Assembly: GCF_001005085.2 (NCBI RefSeq)
Contig: NZ_LBMU02000075.1
Span: 1 to 64,000 of the forward strand
Length of the DNA stretch: 64,000 bases
Direction of reading: 5' to 3'
Origin: Streptomyces humi
GTDB lineage: Bacteria; Actinomycetota; Actinomycetes; Streptomycetales; Streptomycetaceae
Both the position numbers and the translations under genes were made by a program. Under the pieces are notes generated by a model. It had not been told where the DNA came from, ran no database searches, and saw nothing but the letters and a program-made list of their open reading frames with translations. Shown piece after piece: positions 8,455-17,160 of this stretch (its first letter is position 1; each line of letters starts with the position of its first letter).

Positions 8455-9219
8455 ATGCCCAAGAACACCCACAGTCCCGCGCTGACCAAGCATCACAAGA
8501 TCGCGCTCGCCGGTGTCGCCGCCCTCGGCGCCGCCTCCATCGCCTTCTCCGCCGTGCCCAGCAGTGCGGACACGACCGTGACCGGGTCCCCCGAGACCGC
8601 GGCCAAGGTGGTCTACGGCACCGAGCAGATCAAGGACGTCAAGGGCTCGGTCACCGACCAGCTCGCCCTCCAGAACCTCAAGGTCGAGGCCATCGCCGCC
8701 AAGCAGAAGGCGGCCGGCGCCCACACCCTGCACGTCGCCCACGTGAAGCAGGCCCACGCGGCCCACGTGAAGCACGTCGCCGCCCAGGCGGCGAAGCAGG
8801 CCGCCGCGACCAAGGCCGCCAAGGCACGCGCCGCCCAGCAGGCCGCGAGCCGGGCCGCGCAGCGCCCGCAGGTCCAGCAGGTCGTCGCGAAGACCTACGG
8901 CAACAACCTCGACGGCTGGATCCGCCAGGCCCTCGACATCATGAAGGCCAAGGGCATCCCCGGCTCCTACAGCGGCCTGCACCGCAACATCATGCGGGAG
9001 TCCTCCGGCAACCCGATGGCCATCAACAACTGGGACATCAACGCCATCAACGGCATCCCCTCCAAGGGCCTGCTCCAGGTGATCCCGCCGACCTTCAGCA
9101 CCTACCACGTCGCCGGCACGTCCTGGGACATCTACAACCCGGTCGCCAACATCACCGCCGCCGCCAACTACGCGGCCCACCGGTACGGCTCGATCGACAA
9201 CGTCAACAGCGCGTACTGA
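8455..9219 (+). CDS. Secreted SLT/lysozyme-like transglycosylase
   Basis: A 254-residue secreted protein. A signal peptide (HHKIALAGVAALGAASIAFSAV, cleavage near SSADT at about 40) is followed by a Lys/Ala/His-rich helical region (about 70-135) with repeated HVAHVKQAH-like segments. A C-terminal lysozyme-like SLT domain (about 145-254) carries the catalytic Glu in IMRESSGNP and the GLLQVIPPTF motif. It probably cleaves peptidoglycan glycan strands in the wall. GAAGAGG upstream supports the ATG at 8455. Cell-wall hydrolases of this type in Streptomyces are often developmentally controlled. Confidence 0.9.
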   Translation: MPKNTHSPALTKHHKIALAGVAALGAASIAFSAVPSSADTTVTGSPETAAKVVYGTEQIKDVKGSVTDQLALQNLKVEAIAAKQKAAGAHTLHVAHVKQAHAAHVKHVAAQAAKQAAATKAAKARAAQQAASRAAQRPQVQQVVAKTYGNNLDGWIRQALDIMKAKGIPGSYSGLHRNIMRESSGNPMAINNWDINAINGIPSKGLLQVIPPTFSTYHVAGTSWDIYNPVANITAAANYAAHRYGSIDNVNSAY

Positions 9220-9245
9220 GGCAGGCGCGGACCTCAGCACCGACG

Positions 9246-9288
9246 CGCCGAAGGGCGGCACCCCACTGCGGGGTGCCGCCCTTCGGCG
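9246..9288. terminator. Strong bidirectional terminator
   Basis: A perfect 19-bp inverted repeat (CGCCGAAGGGCGGCACCCC and its complement) with a 5-nt loop lies between the ends of the convergent transglycosylase and FHA-ABC genes. It is the longest perfect stem seen in the window. Confidence 0.85.
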
Positions 9289-9322
9289 TCTCACGCGGGG
9301 CCGCCGCGCGACCGCCGCGGCC

Positions 9323-11872
9323 CTACTTGCGCATGACCTCGGGCTCGTGACGGCGCAGGAAGCGGGCCACCAGGAAGCCGCAGACCACGCCGAGGACGAG
9401 CAGCACGACCATGTCCATGGTCCAGGCGCCGGCCGTGTGCGCCCACAGCGGGTCCTTGCTGGTCGGGTCGTCCGTGTTGGGCGCGATGTTGTTGAAGTCC
9501 AGCGTGGCGCCGGCGGCACCCACCGCCCAGCGGGACGGCATCAGGAACGAGAGCTGGTTGGCCCCGACCGCGCCGTTCAGGGTGAACAGGCAGCCGGTGA
9601 ACACCACCTGGATGATCGCGAACATCACCAGCAGCGGCATGGTCTTCTCGGACGTCTTCACCAGCGAGGAGATGACCAGGCCGAACATCATCGAGGTGAA
9701 GCCGAGCCCCATGATCGGGATGCACAGCTCGAACAGGACGGAGTGGCCGAGGACCACGCCCTGGTCGGGGATCGTGCGGCTGGAGAACCCGATCAGGCCG
9801 ACCATCAGGCCCTGTAGCACGGTGATCACGCCGAGCACGACCACCTTGGACATCAGGTACGCCGACCGGGACAGGCCGACCGCGCGCTCCCGCTCGTAGA
9901 TGACCCGTTCCTTGATCAGCTCACGGACGGAGTTCGCGGCGCCCGCGAAACAGGCGCCGACCGCGAGGATCAGCAGGACCGTGGTCGCCGTGCCGTTGGG
10001 CACGGGGATGCCGGTCTTGTGGTTGACCGGGTTGACCAGCAGGGTCTTGTCGCTGTCGATCAGCAGGCTGACCGCGCCGAGCACCGCCGGCAGGATCACC
10101 GTCAGCGCCAGGAACCCCTTGTCGGAGGCGATGACCGCCGCGTACCGCCGCACCAGGGTCAGCAGCTGCGAACCCCAGCTCTGCGGCTTCTTCGGCTTCA
10201 TCACCTGCATGGGTGGCATCTGTACGGCCTGCGGGGCTATGGCGTCGATGTCCGCGGCGTACATCTGGTAGTGCTGGGAGCCCTTCCAGCGTCCCGCCCA
10301 GTCGTAGTCGCGGTAGTTCTCGAAGGCGGAGAAGACGTCGGCCCAGGTGTCGTAGCCGAAGAAGTTCAGCGCCTCCTCGGGCGGGCCGAAGTAGGCGACG
10401 GCACCGCCCGGCGCCATCACCAGCAGCTTGTCGCACAGCGCCAGCTCGGCCACCGAGTGGGTGACCACGAGGACCGTGCGGCCGTCGTCGGCGAGGCCGC
10501 GCAGCAGCTGCATGACATCGCGGTCCATGCCCGGGTCGAGGCCCGAGGTGGGCTCGTCGAGGAAGATCAGCGACGGCTTGGTGAGCAGTTCCAGGGCGAC
10601 CGAGACCCGCTTGCGCTGGCCGCCGGACAGGGAGGTGACCTTCTTGTCCTTGTGGATGTCGAGCTTCAGCTCGCGCAGCACCTCCTCGATGCGGTCGTCG
10701 CGCTCCTGGCCGGTGGTGTCGGCGGGAAAACGCAGCTTGGCCGCGTACTTGAGGGCTCTCTTGACGGTCAGCTCCTTGTGCAGGATGTCGTCCTGCGGGA
10801 CCAGACCGATGCGCTGGCGCAGCTCGGCGAACTGCTTGTACAGGTTCCGGTTGTCGTACAGCACCTCGCCCTCGTTGGCGGGCCGGTAGCCGGTGAGCGC
10901 CTTGAGCAGGGTGGACTTGCCGGAGCCCGACGGACCGATGACCGCGATCAGGGACTTCTCCGGGACACCGAAGGAGACGTCCTTGAGGATCTGCTTGCCG
11001 CCGTCGACGGTGACGGTCAAGTGGCGTGCGGAGAAGGAGACCTCACCGGTGTCGACGAACTCCTCCAGCCGGTCGCCGACGATCCGGAACGTGGAGTGGC
11101 CGACGCCGACGATGTCGTTCGGGCCGAGCAGGGCGCTGCCGCCCTTGGCGATCGGCTGACCGTTGACGTACGTGCCGTTGTGCGAGCCGAGGTCGCGGAT
11201 CTCCATACGGCCGTCGGGCGTGGAGTGGAACTCGGCGTGGTGGCGGGAGACCTGGAGGTCGGACACCACGAGTTCGTTCTCCAGGGCACGGCCGATGCGC
11301 ATCACCCGGCCGATGGAGAACTGGTGGAACGTGGTCGGGCTGCGGTCGCCGTAGGCCGGCGGCGCCCCCGCGCCACCACCGGAGGCCGCGGCCGGGGCGC
11401 CCTGCTGCTGCGGGATCCCCGACGAGGCCTGCTGCCAGCCCTGTTGTGCGGCTTCCTGCCGTGACGCGGGCGGCTGGGACCAGCCCGCACCCTGCGCCGC
11501 GTACGGCTGCGCCGCCGGCGCGGCGGCCTGCGGCGCGGCCTGCTGCCGCGGCGGTGCGACGGCGGTCGCGGCGCCGGAGAGCCCCAGGCGCGGTCCGTCG
11601 TTCGCGTTGCCGAGGTGCACGGCCGAGCCCGGGCCGATCTCCATGCGCTGGATCCGCTGGCTCTGCACGAAGGTGCCGTTGGTACTGCCGTGGTCCTCGA
11701 TGACCCAACTACGGCCGTCGAAGCTGATCGTGGCGTGCCGCCAGGAGACCCTGGCGTCGTCGAACACGATGTCCCCCTGCGGATCGCGTCCGAGGGTGTA
11801 TGACCTGGACGGTTCGAGCGTCCAGGTACGTCCGTTTGATTCCAGTACGAGTTCCGGCACTCCAAGCCCCAT
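9323..11872 (-). CDS. ABCG-type exporter with two N-terminal FHA domains
   Basis: An 849-residue fusion. Two FHA phosphothreonine-binding domains (about 20-95, with LGRDPQGD; about 195-265, with IGRALENELV and SRHHAEF) flank a Gln/Ala/Pro-rich linker. An ABC domain follows: Walker A GPSGSGKST, signature LSGGQRKRVSVALELL, Walker B LIFLDEPTSGLD. An ABC-2 permease of about six membrane segments ends the protein (about 600-845). The layout is that of mycobacterial Rv1747, an exporter regulated by Ser/Thr protein kinases through its FHA domains. A similar phospho-controlled export role is inferred. CGGGGGAC supports the start at 11872. Confidence 0.93.
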   Translation of the reverse strand: MGLGVPELVLESNGRTWTLEPSRSYTLGRDPQGDIVFDDARVSWRHATISFDGRSWVIEDHGSTNGTFVQSQRIQRMEIGPGSAVHLGNANDGPRLGLSGAATAVAPPRQQAAPQAAAPAAQPYAAQGAGWSQPPASRQEAAQQGWQQASSGIPQQQGAPAAASGGGAGAPPAYGDRSPTTFHQFSIGRVMRIGRALENELVVSDLQVSRHHAEFHSTPDGRMEIRDLGSHNGTYVNGQPIAKGGSALLGPNDIVGVGHSTFRIVGDRLEEFVDTGEVSFSARHLTVTVDGGKQILKDVSFGVPEKSLIAVIGPSGSGKSTLLKALTGYRPANEGEVLYDNRNLYKQFAELRQRIGLVPQDDILHKELTVKRALKYAAKLRFPADTTGQERDDRIEEVLRELKLDIHKDKKVTSLSGGQRKRVSVALELLTKPSLIFLDEPTSGLDPGMDRDVMQLLRGLADDGRTVLVVTHSVAELALCDKLLVMAPGGAVAYFGPPEEALNFFGYDTWADVFSAFENYRDYDWAGRWKGSQHYQMYAADIDAIAPQAVQMPPMQVMKPKKPQSWGSQLLTLVRRYAAVIASDKGFLALTVILPAVLGAVSLLIDSDKTLLVNPVNHKTGIPVPNGTATTVLLILAVGACFAGAANSVRELIKERVIYERERAVGLSRSAYLMSKVVVLGVITVLQGLMVGLIGFSSRTIPDQGVVLGHSVLFELCIPIMGLGFTSMMFGLVISSLVKTSEKTMPLLVMFAIIQVVFTGCLFTLNGAVGANQLSFLMPSRWAVGAAGATLDFNNIAPNTDDPTSKDPLWAHTAGAWTMDMVVLLVLGVVCGFLVARFLRRHEPEVMRK

Positions 11873-12105
11873 GAGTAGTCCCCCGAGTTACCCCCATCAC
11901 AGGGAGTCTAGGGATGTCGAACATCGTCGGGAACTATTTCAGGCTCCGCCCTCTGACCGAAAGTCGGGCCTTGTGGAGGCCTCGTACGAGCGCTTCGACT
12001 CTTTCCGTTGACGGGGTTGAAACCGGGCCGGAGAGTGGTAATCCACGCGAGGAGGACAAGCGCGACGGGGCAGCCCGGGGCGTTCCGCGGATCGGGGGGT
12101 CTGCC

Positions 12106-14262
12106 ATGGGTTCTGGCACGTCCGGCACCGGAGTCGAGAGCGCGCGCGGCGGCGCACGGCTGCCGTGGGTCGATATCCTGCTGTCCGCGATCGCCGCGGT
12201 GAGCTGGGCGTTGATCGGCATGGCGGGCACGGCGGCGCTCGGTCTGCATCTGCTGCGGGCCGACGCGGCGGGCTCTCTGGGCCCGATGACAGCGGCGGTT
12301 GTGGCACTCGGGGCGGGTGGTTCGGTCACACCGAACGGAGATCTGTCCGCTTTCGGGCTGAAGGGTGCGCAAGCGACGACAGCCATCGAGATCACGCCAC
12401 TGGGCGTGAGCCTGGTCGGTGCGCTCCTTTTGTCATGGTTCTTCTTACGGTCCCTGCGCACGGCCGGAGTTGTCGTCGCACCCGCCGAACTGCTGGCCCG
12501 CGCGGGCTCGGTGGTCGTGCTCTTCGTGGCGACGCTGGGCGGACTGGCGTGGGCGGGGCACTCGGTCGTGACCATCGACGGCGGCGCGCTCGGGCTGGAC
12601 GGCCTGACGGGAGCGGCCGGAGGCGGTGGCGGTGGCGGCCTGAACATCCCCGGCATCGGGGATGTCGGCGGGCTGCTCCCGGACCGCCTCGGCGACCTGG
12701 TGAAGGCCGACGCGGCGGTCGGGTTCCGCGTGGACACGGCGGCGACGCTGACCGGGGGCCTCGCGTGGTGCGCCGGCATCCTGCTGATCGCCCTGCTGGC
12801 GTCGCGCCGGACCCCGCTGCCGCGCGGTTGGGAGGCTGTGCACCGGGTGGTACGTCCGGCCGCCTCGGCGCTGGTGACGGTCCTGCTGGTGGCCGTGGCG
12901 GCGGGGTGGGCGGCGGCGGCCTACGCGGCCGTCGGCGACCCGCATCCGGCGCGCGTCGCGGGAGCGGCACTGCTCGGCGCCCCGAACGGCGTCTGGCTCG
13001 GCGTCCCGATCGGCCTCCTCGTCCCCTTCGACGGCAGGGCGACGGGCGTCCTGACCGCGTTCCTGCCCCATCCCCTGGACGACTTCCTCACCTCGGGCTC
13101 CGGCCGGTCGGTGACCCTGGGGCACCTGGCCGAACTGGACGGCAGGGTATGGCTGCTGGGGGTCGCGGCGGCGCTGCTGATGCTGCTGACGGGGGTCTTC
13201 ACGGCGGTACGGACACCGGTGGGGCGGACGCGGCTCGGACGGGACTCCGTGGGACGAGGGGTCGTGGAGGTCGTGGAGCAGGGGGCCGCTGCGGGATGGG
13301 AGGGAGGCGCGGGCCGGGGTGCGCTCGGGTTCGCCGGGCGGTGTGCCGTGCGGTTGGGGATCGCGACCGCGCTGACGCTCCCGCTGCTGGCCTGGCTGAC
13401 GGGCGTCTCGGTGGACGCCTCGCTGTCGGTGCTGGGCTTCGACGCGTTCGGTGCCGGGATCGAACTGCACGGGCAGTTGGGGACGGCACTGCTCCTCGGG
13501 GCGGCCTGGGGCGCGGCCGCGGGAGCGGCGGGAGGGCTGCTGGCCTGGGCGACCGGGGCGGCGGGGTCGCGGGCGGCACCACTGGCCCTGGGGAACGCGG
13601 AGCCCGGCGGAGCGGGCCTGGCCGGCACCGGGACGGCGTACCCGGAGGCGGCCGGGGCTCCGGGCGGGCCCGGCGGCGGGACGGCGGGGCCGTACGCGCC
13701 GGGCAGCCCCTACCGCCCGCCGAATCCGGGCACCAACCCCTACCTCCGTGTGCCGGACGGGCTGCGGGAGAGCGGAGACGGCCGGGGGGCCTGGCCCGAG
13801 TGGCAGCGGGCACCTCGCGAGCCGGAGCGGGGCGCGGGGGCCGGGCCGGGGTACGGCGCCGCGCGACGGCCCGGCCCCTACGATCGTCCGGCGTCCGGAG
13901 GCCGGGGCCCTGAGCCGGGAGCGGCCTCTCCGGCCTCTCCGGCCGCTCCGGCCGCGCCAGGGCGCTGGGGATCGCCCGCCGCACCGGGACCGGCCGACGC
14001 CCCGCAGGCGGACAGCCACCGGCCCTCGGAGGAGACGCGGCCGGGGACCGGCGGGGACTCCTCCGACGTACCGCCCGGGTCGGGCGATGTGTACGGCGCT
14101 CCCACGATGGCCCGGCCGCTCGGTCCCCCGCCCCGCTCCCCACGGCCCCGTCCGGCACCACGCCGGGGCGACGGCGCCCCGGACGGCCCGAACACCGGAC
14201 CGCCCCCACCGCCTCCACCCCCTCCCCCGTCTCCGCCTCCGCCCAGGCGGCCGAAACGATGA
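12106..14262 (+). CDS. Streptophobe-family large integral membrane protein
   Basis: A 718-residue membrane protein with about ten to twelve hydrophobic segments up to about residue 520, starting WVDILLSAIAAVSWALIGMA. A long disordered Gly/Pro/Ala/Arg tail (about 530-718) ends in a run of prolines and PRRPKR. It fits the actinobacterial family I know as streptophobe, whose function is unknown. The start at 12106 was chosen for the GGGGGG upstream; a longer frame to 11914 is open but lacks support. The gene is divergent from the FHA-ABC exporter. Confidence 0.75.
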   Translation: MGSGTSGTGVESARGGARLPWVDILLSAIAAVSWALIGMAGTAALGLHLLRADAAGSLGPMTAAVVALGAGGSVTPNGDLSAFGLKGAQATTAIEITPLGVSLVGALLLSWFFLRSLRTAGVVVAPAELLARAGSVVVLFVATLGGLAWAGHSVVTIDGGALGLDGLTGAAGGGGGGGLNIPGIGDVGGLLPDRLGDLVKADAAVGFRVDTAATLTGGLAWCAGILLIALLASRRTPLPRGWEAVHRVVRPAASALVTVLLVAVAAGWAAAAYAAVGDPHPARVAGAALLGAPNGVWLGVPIGLLVPFDGRATGVLTAFLPHPLDDFLTSGSGRSVTLGHLAELDGRVWLLGVAAALLMLLTGVFTAVRTPVGRTRLGRDSVGRGVVEVVEQGAAAGWEGGAGRGALGFAGRCAVRLGIATALTLPLLAWLTGVSVDASLSVLGFDAFGAGIELHGQLGTALLLGAAWGAAAGAAGGLLAWATGAAGSRAAPLALGNAEPGGAGLAGTGTAYPEAAGAPGGPGGGTAGPYAPGSPYRPPNPGTNPYLRVPDGLRESGDGRGAWPEWQRAPREPERGAGAGPGYGAARRPGPYDRPASGGRGPEPGAASPASPAAPAAPGRWGSPAAPGPADAPQADSHRPSEETRPGTGGDSSDVPPGSGDVYGAPTMARPLGPPPRSPRPRPAPRRGDGAPDGPNTGPPPPPPPPPPSPPPPRRPKR

Positions 14263-14557
14263 GTACGGCGTGCGCGACGCTCTGGGGGCGCCCACGAGGC
14301 ACGGGCGGGACGGGGGCGGCTCGGGCCGAGCTCGTGCACGGCGCGCACGCGGTGCCCGCACTGTGCGTGACCGGGCCCCGGACCGTGGGTGACGGCACGG
14401 CGGAGGCCGGTGGGCCGCGACCCGCGGACATCGCACGCACGTTCGCCCGTCGCCCGGAAGCAAAGCGTCCGACACCGGCCCGACACCTATTGTTCCGTGT
14501 CCGTCAGGCGGACCACCTGCGCCGCAGGCACTGCGTGCCGGTTACGGTTGTCACACC

Positions 14558-15766
14558 ATGAGCGATCCGCAGACCTCCGAGGTCCCCACTCTCCTCGTCA
14601 AGATTTTCGGCAAGGACAGGCCGGGCATCACGGCCGGCCTCTTCGACACCCTTGCCGCGTACATGGTCGACGTGGTCGACATCGAGCAGGTCGTGACGCG
14701 AGGCCGCCTGGTGCTGTGCGCGCTCGTGACCCAGCCCCCGGCGGGTCTTGAGGGCGACCTCAGGGCGACCGTGCACAGCTGGGCCGAGTCGATGAAGATG
14801 CAGGCGGAGATCATCTCCGGCCACGGCGACAACCGCCCGCGTGGTCTCGGCCGTTCCCTGGTCACCGTCCTCGGCCATCCCCTGACCGCCGAGTCGACGG
14901 CCGCCATCGCGGCCCGGATCGCCAAGACCGGCGGCAACATCGACCGTATCTTCCGGCTCGCCAAGTACCCGGTGACGGCGGTCGAGTTCGCGGTGTCCGG
15001 CGTCGAGACCGAGCCGCTGCGCACCGCCCTGGCCTCCGACGCGGCCGAACTGGGCGTGGACATCGCGGTCGTCGCGGCGGGCCTGCACCGGCGGGCCCAG
15101 CGGCTGGTCGTGATGGACGTGGACTCGACGCTCATCCAGGACGAGGTGATCGAGCTCTTCGCCGCCCACGCCGGCTGTGAGGACAAGGTCGCCGAGGTGA
15201 CGGCGGCCGCGATGCGCGGCGAGCTGGACTTCGAGCAGTCGCTGCACGCGCGCGTGGCGCTGCTGAAGGGGCTGGACCAGTCCGTCGTGCAGAAGGTACG
15301 CGCCGAGGTGCGGCTGACCCCGGGTGCGCGGACCCTGATCCGTACGCTGAAGCGGCTCGGCTACCAAGTCGGGGTGGTCTCGGGCGGATTCACCCAGGTC
15401 ACCGACGATCTGCGGGAGCGGCTGGGGCTGGACTTCGCCCAGGCCAACACGCTGGAGATCGTCGACGGGAAGCTGACCGGCCGGGTGACCGGCGAGATCG
15501 TGGACCGGGCGGGCAAGGCACGGCTGCTGCGCCGGTTCGCGGCCGAGGCGGGTGTGCCGCTGTCGCAGACGGTGGCCATCGGTGACGGTGCGAACGACCT
15601 GGACATGCTGAACGCGGCGGGGCTCGGGGTCGCCTTCAACGCAAAGCCGGTGGTGCGCGAGGCCGCGCACACGGCGGTGAACTTCCCGTTCCTGGACACG
15701 GTCCTGTATCTGCTGGGAGTCACCCGCGAAGAGGTGGAGGCGGCGGACACCCAGGACGAGGGCTGA
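14558..15766 (+). CDS. serB: Phosphoserine phosphatase SerB
   Basis: A 402-residue enzyme removing phosphate from O-phosphoserine, the last step of serine synthesis. Two N-terminal ACT regulatory domains (about 10-85 and 100-170) precede a HAD phosphatase with motif I DVDSTLIQDE (catalytic Asp), motif II VSGGF, and motif IV GDGANDLDML. The length matches the ACT-containing actinobacterial SerB. There is no Shine-Dalgarno. A TACGGT -10-like element at 14543-14548 lies nine bases before the ATG, so the transcript is probably leaderless. Confidence 0.96.
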   Translation: MSDPQTSEVPTLLVKIFGKDRPGITAGLFDTLAAYMVDVVDIEQVVTRGRLVLCALVTQPPAGLEGDLRATVHSWAESMKMQAEIISGHGDNRPRGLGRSLVTVLGHPLTAESTAAIAARIAKTGGNIDRIFRLAKYPVTAVEFAVSGVETEPLRTALASDAAELGVDIAVVAAGLHRRAQRLVVMDVDSTLIQDEVIELFAAHAGCEDKVAEVTAAAMRGELDFEQSLHARVALLKGLDQSVVQKVRAEVRLTPGARTLIRTLKRLGYQVGVVSGGFTQVTDDLRERLGLDFAQANTLEIVDGKLTGRVTGEIVDRAGKARLLRRFAAEAGVPLSQTVAIGDGANDLDMLNAAGLGVAFNAKPVVREAAHTAVNFPFLDTVLYLLGVTREEVEAADTQDEG

Positions 15767-15798
15767 CCGCCCGGCCGAGCAGGGCACGAGAGACGAAG

Positions 15799-15830
15799 GG
15801 GCCCGGCACCGGGGATCCGGTGCCGGGCCC
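15799..15830. terminator. Hairpin terminator after serB
   Basis: A 14-bp perfect stem (GGGCCCGGCACCGG and complement) with a 4-nt loop lies 33 bases past the serB stop. Its right arm overlaps the start of the tandem-repeat array that follows. Confidence 0.75.
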
Positions 15831-15960
15831 TGACCGTGTCGCGGCCCGGTACCGCGCCCTGACGGTTTCCCGGTCCGGCACCGGGACCTGAGGGTGTCCC
15901 GGTCCGGCACCGGGCCCCTTGTCGTGTCCCGGTCCGGTACCGGGCCCTGATCGTGTCGCG
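15813..15960. repeat. Degenerate 29-30 bp tandem repeat array
   Basis: About five head-to-tail units occupy the gap between convergent serB and the SixA-like gene. Boundaries: 15836-15864, 15865-15893, 15894-15923, 15924-15952, then a partial unit; the segment before 15836 is a truncated copy. Each unit begins GTGTC or GTTTC and carries a dyad such as CCGGTCCGGCACCGGG, so every unit can fold. Units differ at several positions. Confidence 0.8.
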
Positions 15961-15998
15961 TCGGCTTCAGGTGGTCGTACGGCGGCGGGGTGCCGGTC

Positions 15999-16517
15999 TC
16001 ATTCGGACGGCGCCCAGTAGTCCGCGAGCGTGGCCACGCCGGGCTCCAGGGCCTTCCAGGAGCCCTCGAACGTGACGACGGCGAAGGCGGCGGCGGGGAA
16101 GCCCCGGCGGTTCATCCGCTCGCGGGCGTCGCTCTCGGCCGTGCCGGCCAGGATCTCGGTCACCCCGTGCACGCCGGGGTTGTGGCCGATGAGGATCACG
16201 TTCTGTACGTCGTCGGGCACCTCGTTGAGCACGGCGATCAGCTCGCCCGGCGCGGCCTCGTACACCCGCTCCTCGTAGACGGTTTTCGGCCGGTGCGCGA
16301 GCTCGTGGACGGCGAGCTTCCAGGTCTCCCGGGTGCGCACGGAGGTGGAGCACAGGGCCAGGTCGAAGGTGATGCCGCTGTCCGCCAGCTTGCGTCCGGC
16401 GACGGCGGCGTCCGTGCGGCCCCGGTCAGCGAGCGGTCGCTCGTGGTCGGTCACCTGTGGCCAGTCGGCTTTCGCATGGCGGAAGAAGACGATCCTGCGG
16501 GATTCTGCGACGCTCAT
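15999..16517 (-). CDS. Histidine phosphatase family protein (SixA-like)
   Basis: A 172-residue soluble enzyme with the phosphoglycerate-mutase-like RHG signature as FFRHAKADWP (residues 11-20) and the second catalytic His in ILIGHNPGVH. SixA in E. coli removes phosphate from histidine-containing phosphotransfer proteins; small relatives act on diverse phosphoesters, so the substrate is open. It is convergent with serB across the repeat array. Confidence 0.88.
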   Translation of the reverse strand: MSVAESRRIVFFRHAKADWPQVTDHERPLADRGRTDAAVAGRKLADSGITFDLALCSTSVRTRETWKLAVHELAHRPKTVYEERVYEAAPGELIAVLNEVPDDVQNVILIGHNPGVHGVTEILAGTAESDARERMNRRGFPAAAFAVVTFEGSWKALEPGVATLADYWAPSE

Positions 16518-16598
16518 GACACCCAGCTTCGCATGAAACAGGCCATCGGGCGCAGGGAGTTGACATGCGGCTTCGCCCTGTCCGGCAGCGCGGGCGCG

Positions 16599-16805
16599 CT
16601 AGCGGGAGACGATCTCGTGAACTCGCTCGACGAGGTGGGTGACGGCCGGGTCGCCGGTGGCCGCGTGGGCGTCCGCCGGGTTCAGTATCAGCAGCAGCAG
16701 GGAGACGAAGGCGAGCGCGGGCAGGGCGAGCGCCCACCAGGGGAGCCGGATGTCGACACTGCCCGGGGTGGCCGGGTGGGGCCGGGTGTGCGTTCGGGCG
16801 GGCAT
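16599..16805 (-). CDS. Small single-pass membrane protein, unknown function
   Basis: A 68-residue protein. A polar N-terminus is followed by one strong membrane helix (LPWWALALPALAFVSLLLLI, about 20-40) and a short polar tail containing VTHLVERVHEIVSR. The start at 16805 is fixed by GGAGG five bases before the ATG; a longer frame upstream lacks this. It lies upstream of the SixA-like gene on the same strand (82 bp gap). I recognise no family. Confidence 0.7.
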   Translation of the reverse strand: MPARTHTRPHPATPGSVDIRLPWWALALPALAFVSLLLLILNPADAHAATGDPAVTHLVERVHEIVSR

Positions 16806-16932
16806 GGTCGCCTCCGCTGGTCTCCGTCTTCCGGTGACCACCCCTCGCGGCCACACCTCGAAACTACGGAATCCACGGTCGCCGACCCATCCGGTGACCC
16901 ACCCACTTGACCCTGACCCTCACCCCCTAGGG

Positions 16933-16956
16933 GATGGTGGGGCTAGCCCCACCATC
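16933..16956. terminator. Palindromic terminator
   Basis: A perfect 24-bp palindrome with arms GATGGTGGGGC / GCCCCACCATC lies just past the stop of the 38-residue gene. It separates that gene from the small membrane protein downstream. Confidence 0.65.
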
Positions 16957-16972
16957 GCCGGGCGGGGCGTGG

Positions 16973-17089
16973 TCAGGGGGACGCGAGGGTCGCGATGACG
17001 GCGATGACGATGAAGATGGCGAAGAACGAGCCGAAGACGATCAGCATCTTCTTCTGGCCGTTCTGGGGGTTCGGGTCGAGCACTGGCAT
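16973..17089 (-). CDS. SGM_5486-type transporter-associated mini-protein (38 aa)
   Basis: A 38-residue protein: MPVLDPNPQNGQKK followed by one membrane helix (MLIVFGSFFAIFIVIAVIAT) and LASP. The conserved LDPNPQNGQKK head is one I know from Streptomyces mini-proteins named transporter-associated because they sit beside MFS genes. Here it lies 71 bp downstream of an MFS exporter on the same strand. A role as a small subunit or stabiliser of that transporter is inference. It is easily missed because of its size. Confidence 0.8.
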   Translation of the reverse strand: MPVLDPNPQNGQKKMLIVFGSFFAIFIVIAVIATLASP

Positions 17090-17160
17090 GGGCCCAGTCT
17101 GGCACCTGCCGGAGGGCACGGACCGCGCGGGGTGCCAGGGGTCACCCCCACGGCGGGTCG

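Noticed and set aside
10019..11464. Long plus-strand open frame over the FHA-ABC gene
   Set aside because: It is antisense to clear FHA and ABC motifs; such frames are common in very GC-rich DNA.
14259..14561. 100-codon frame overlapping the streptophobe stop as ATGA
   Set aside because: The first 60 codons have coding-like third positions, but the tail runs into serB, the product looks like no protein and no family is recognised.
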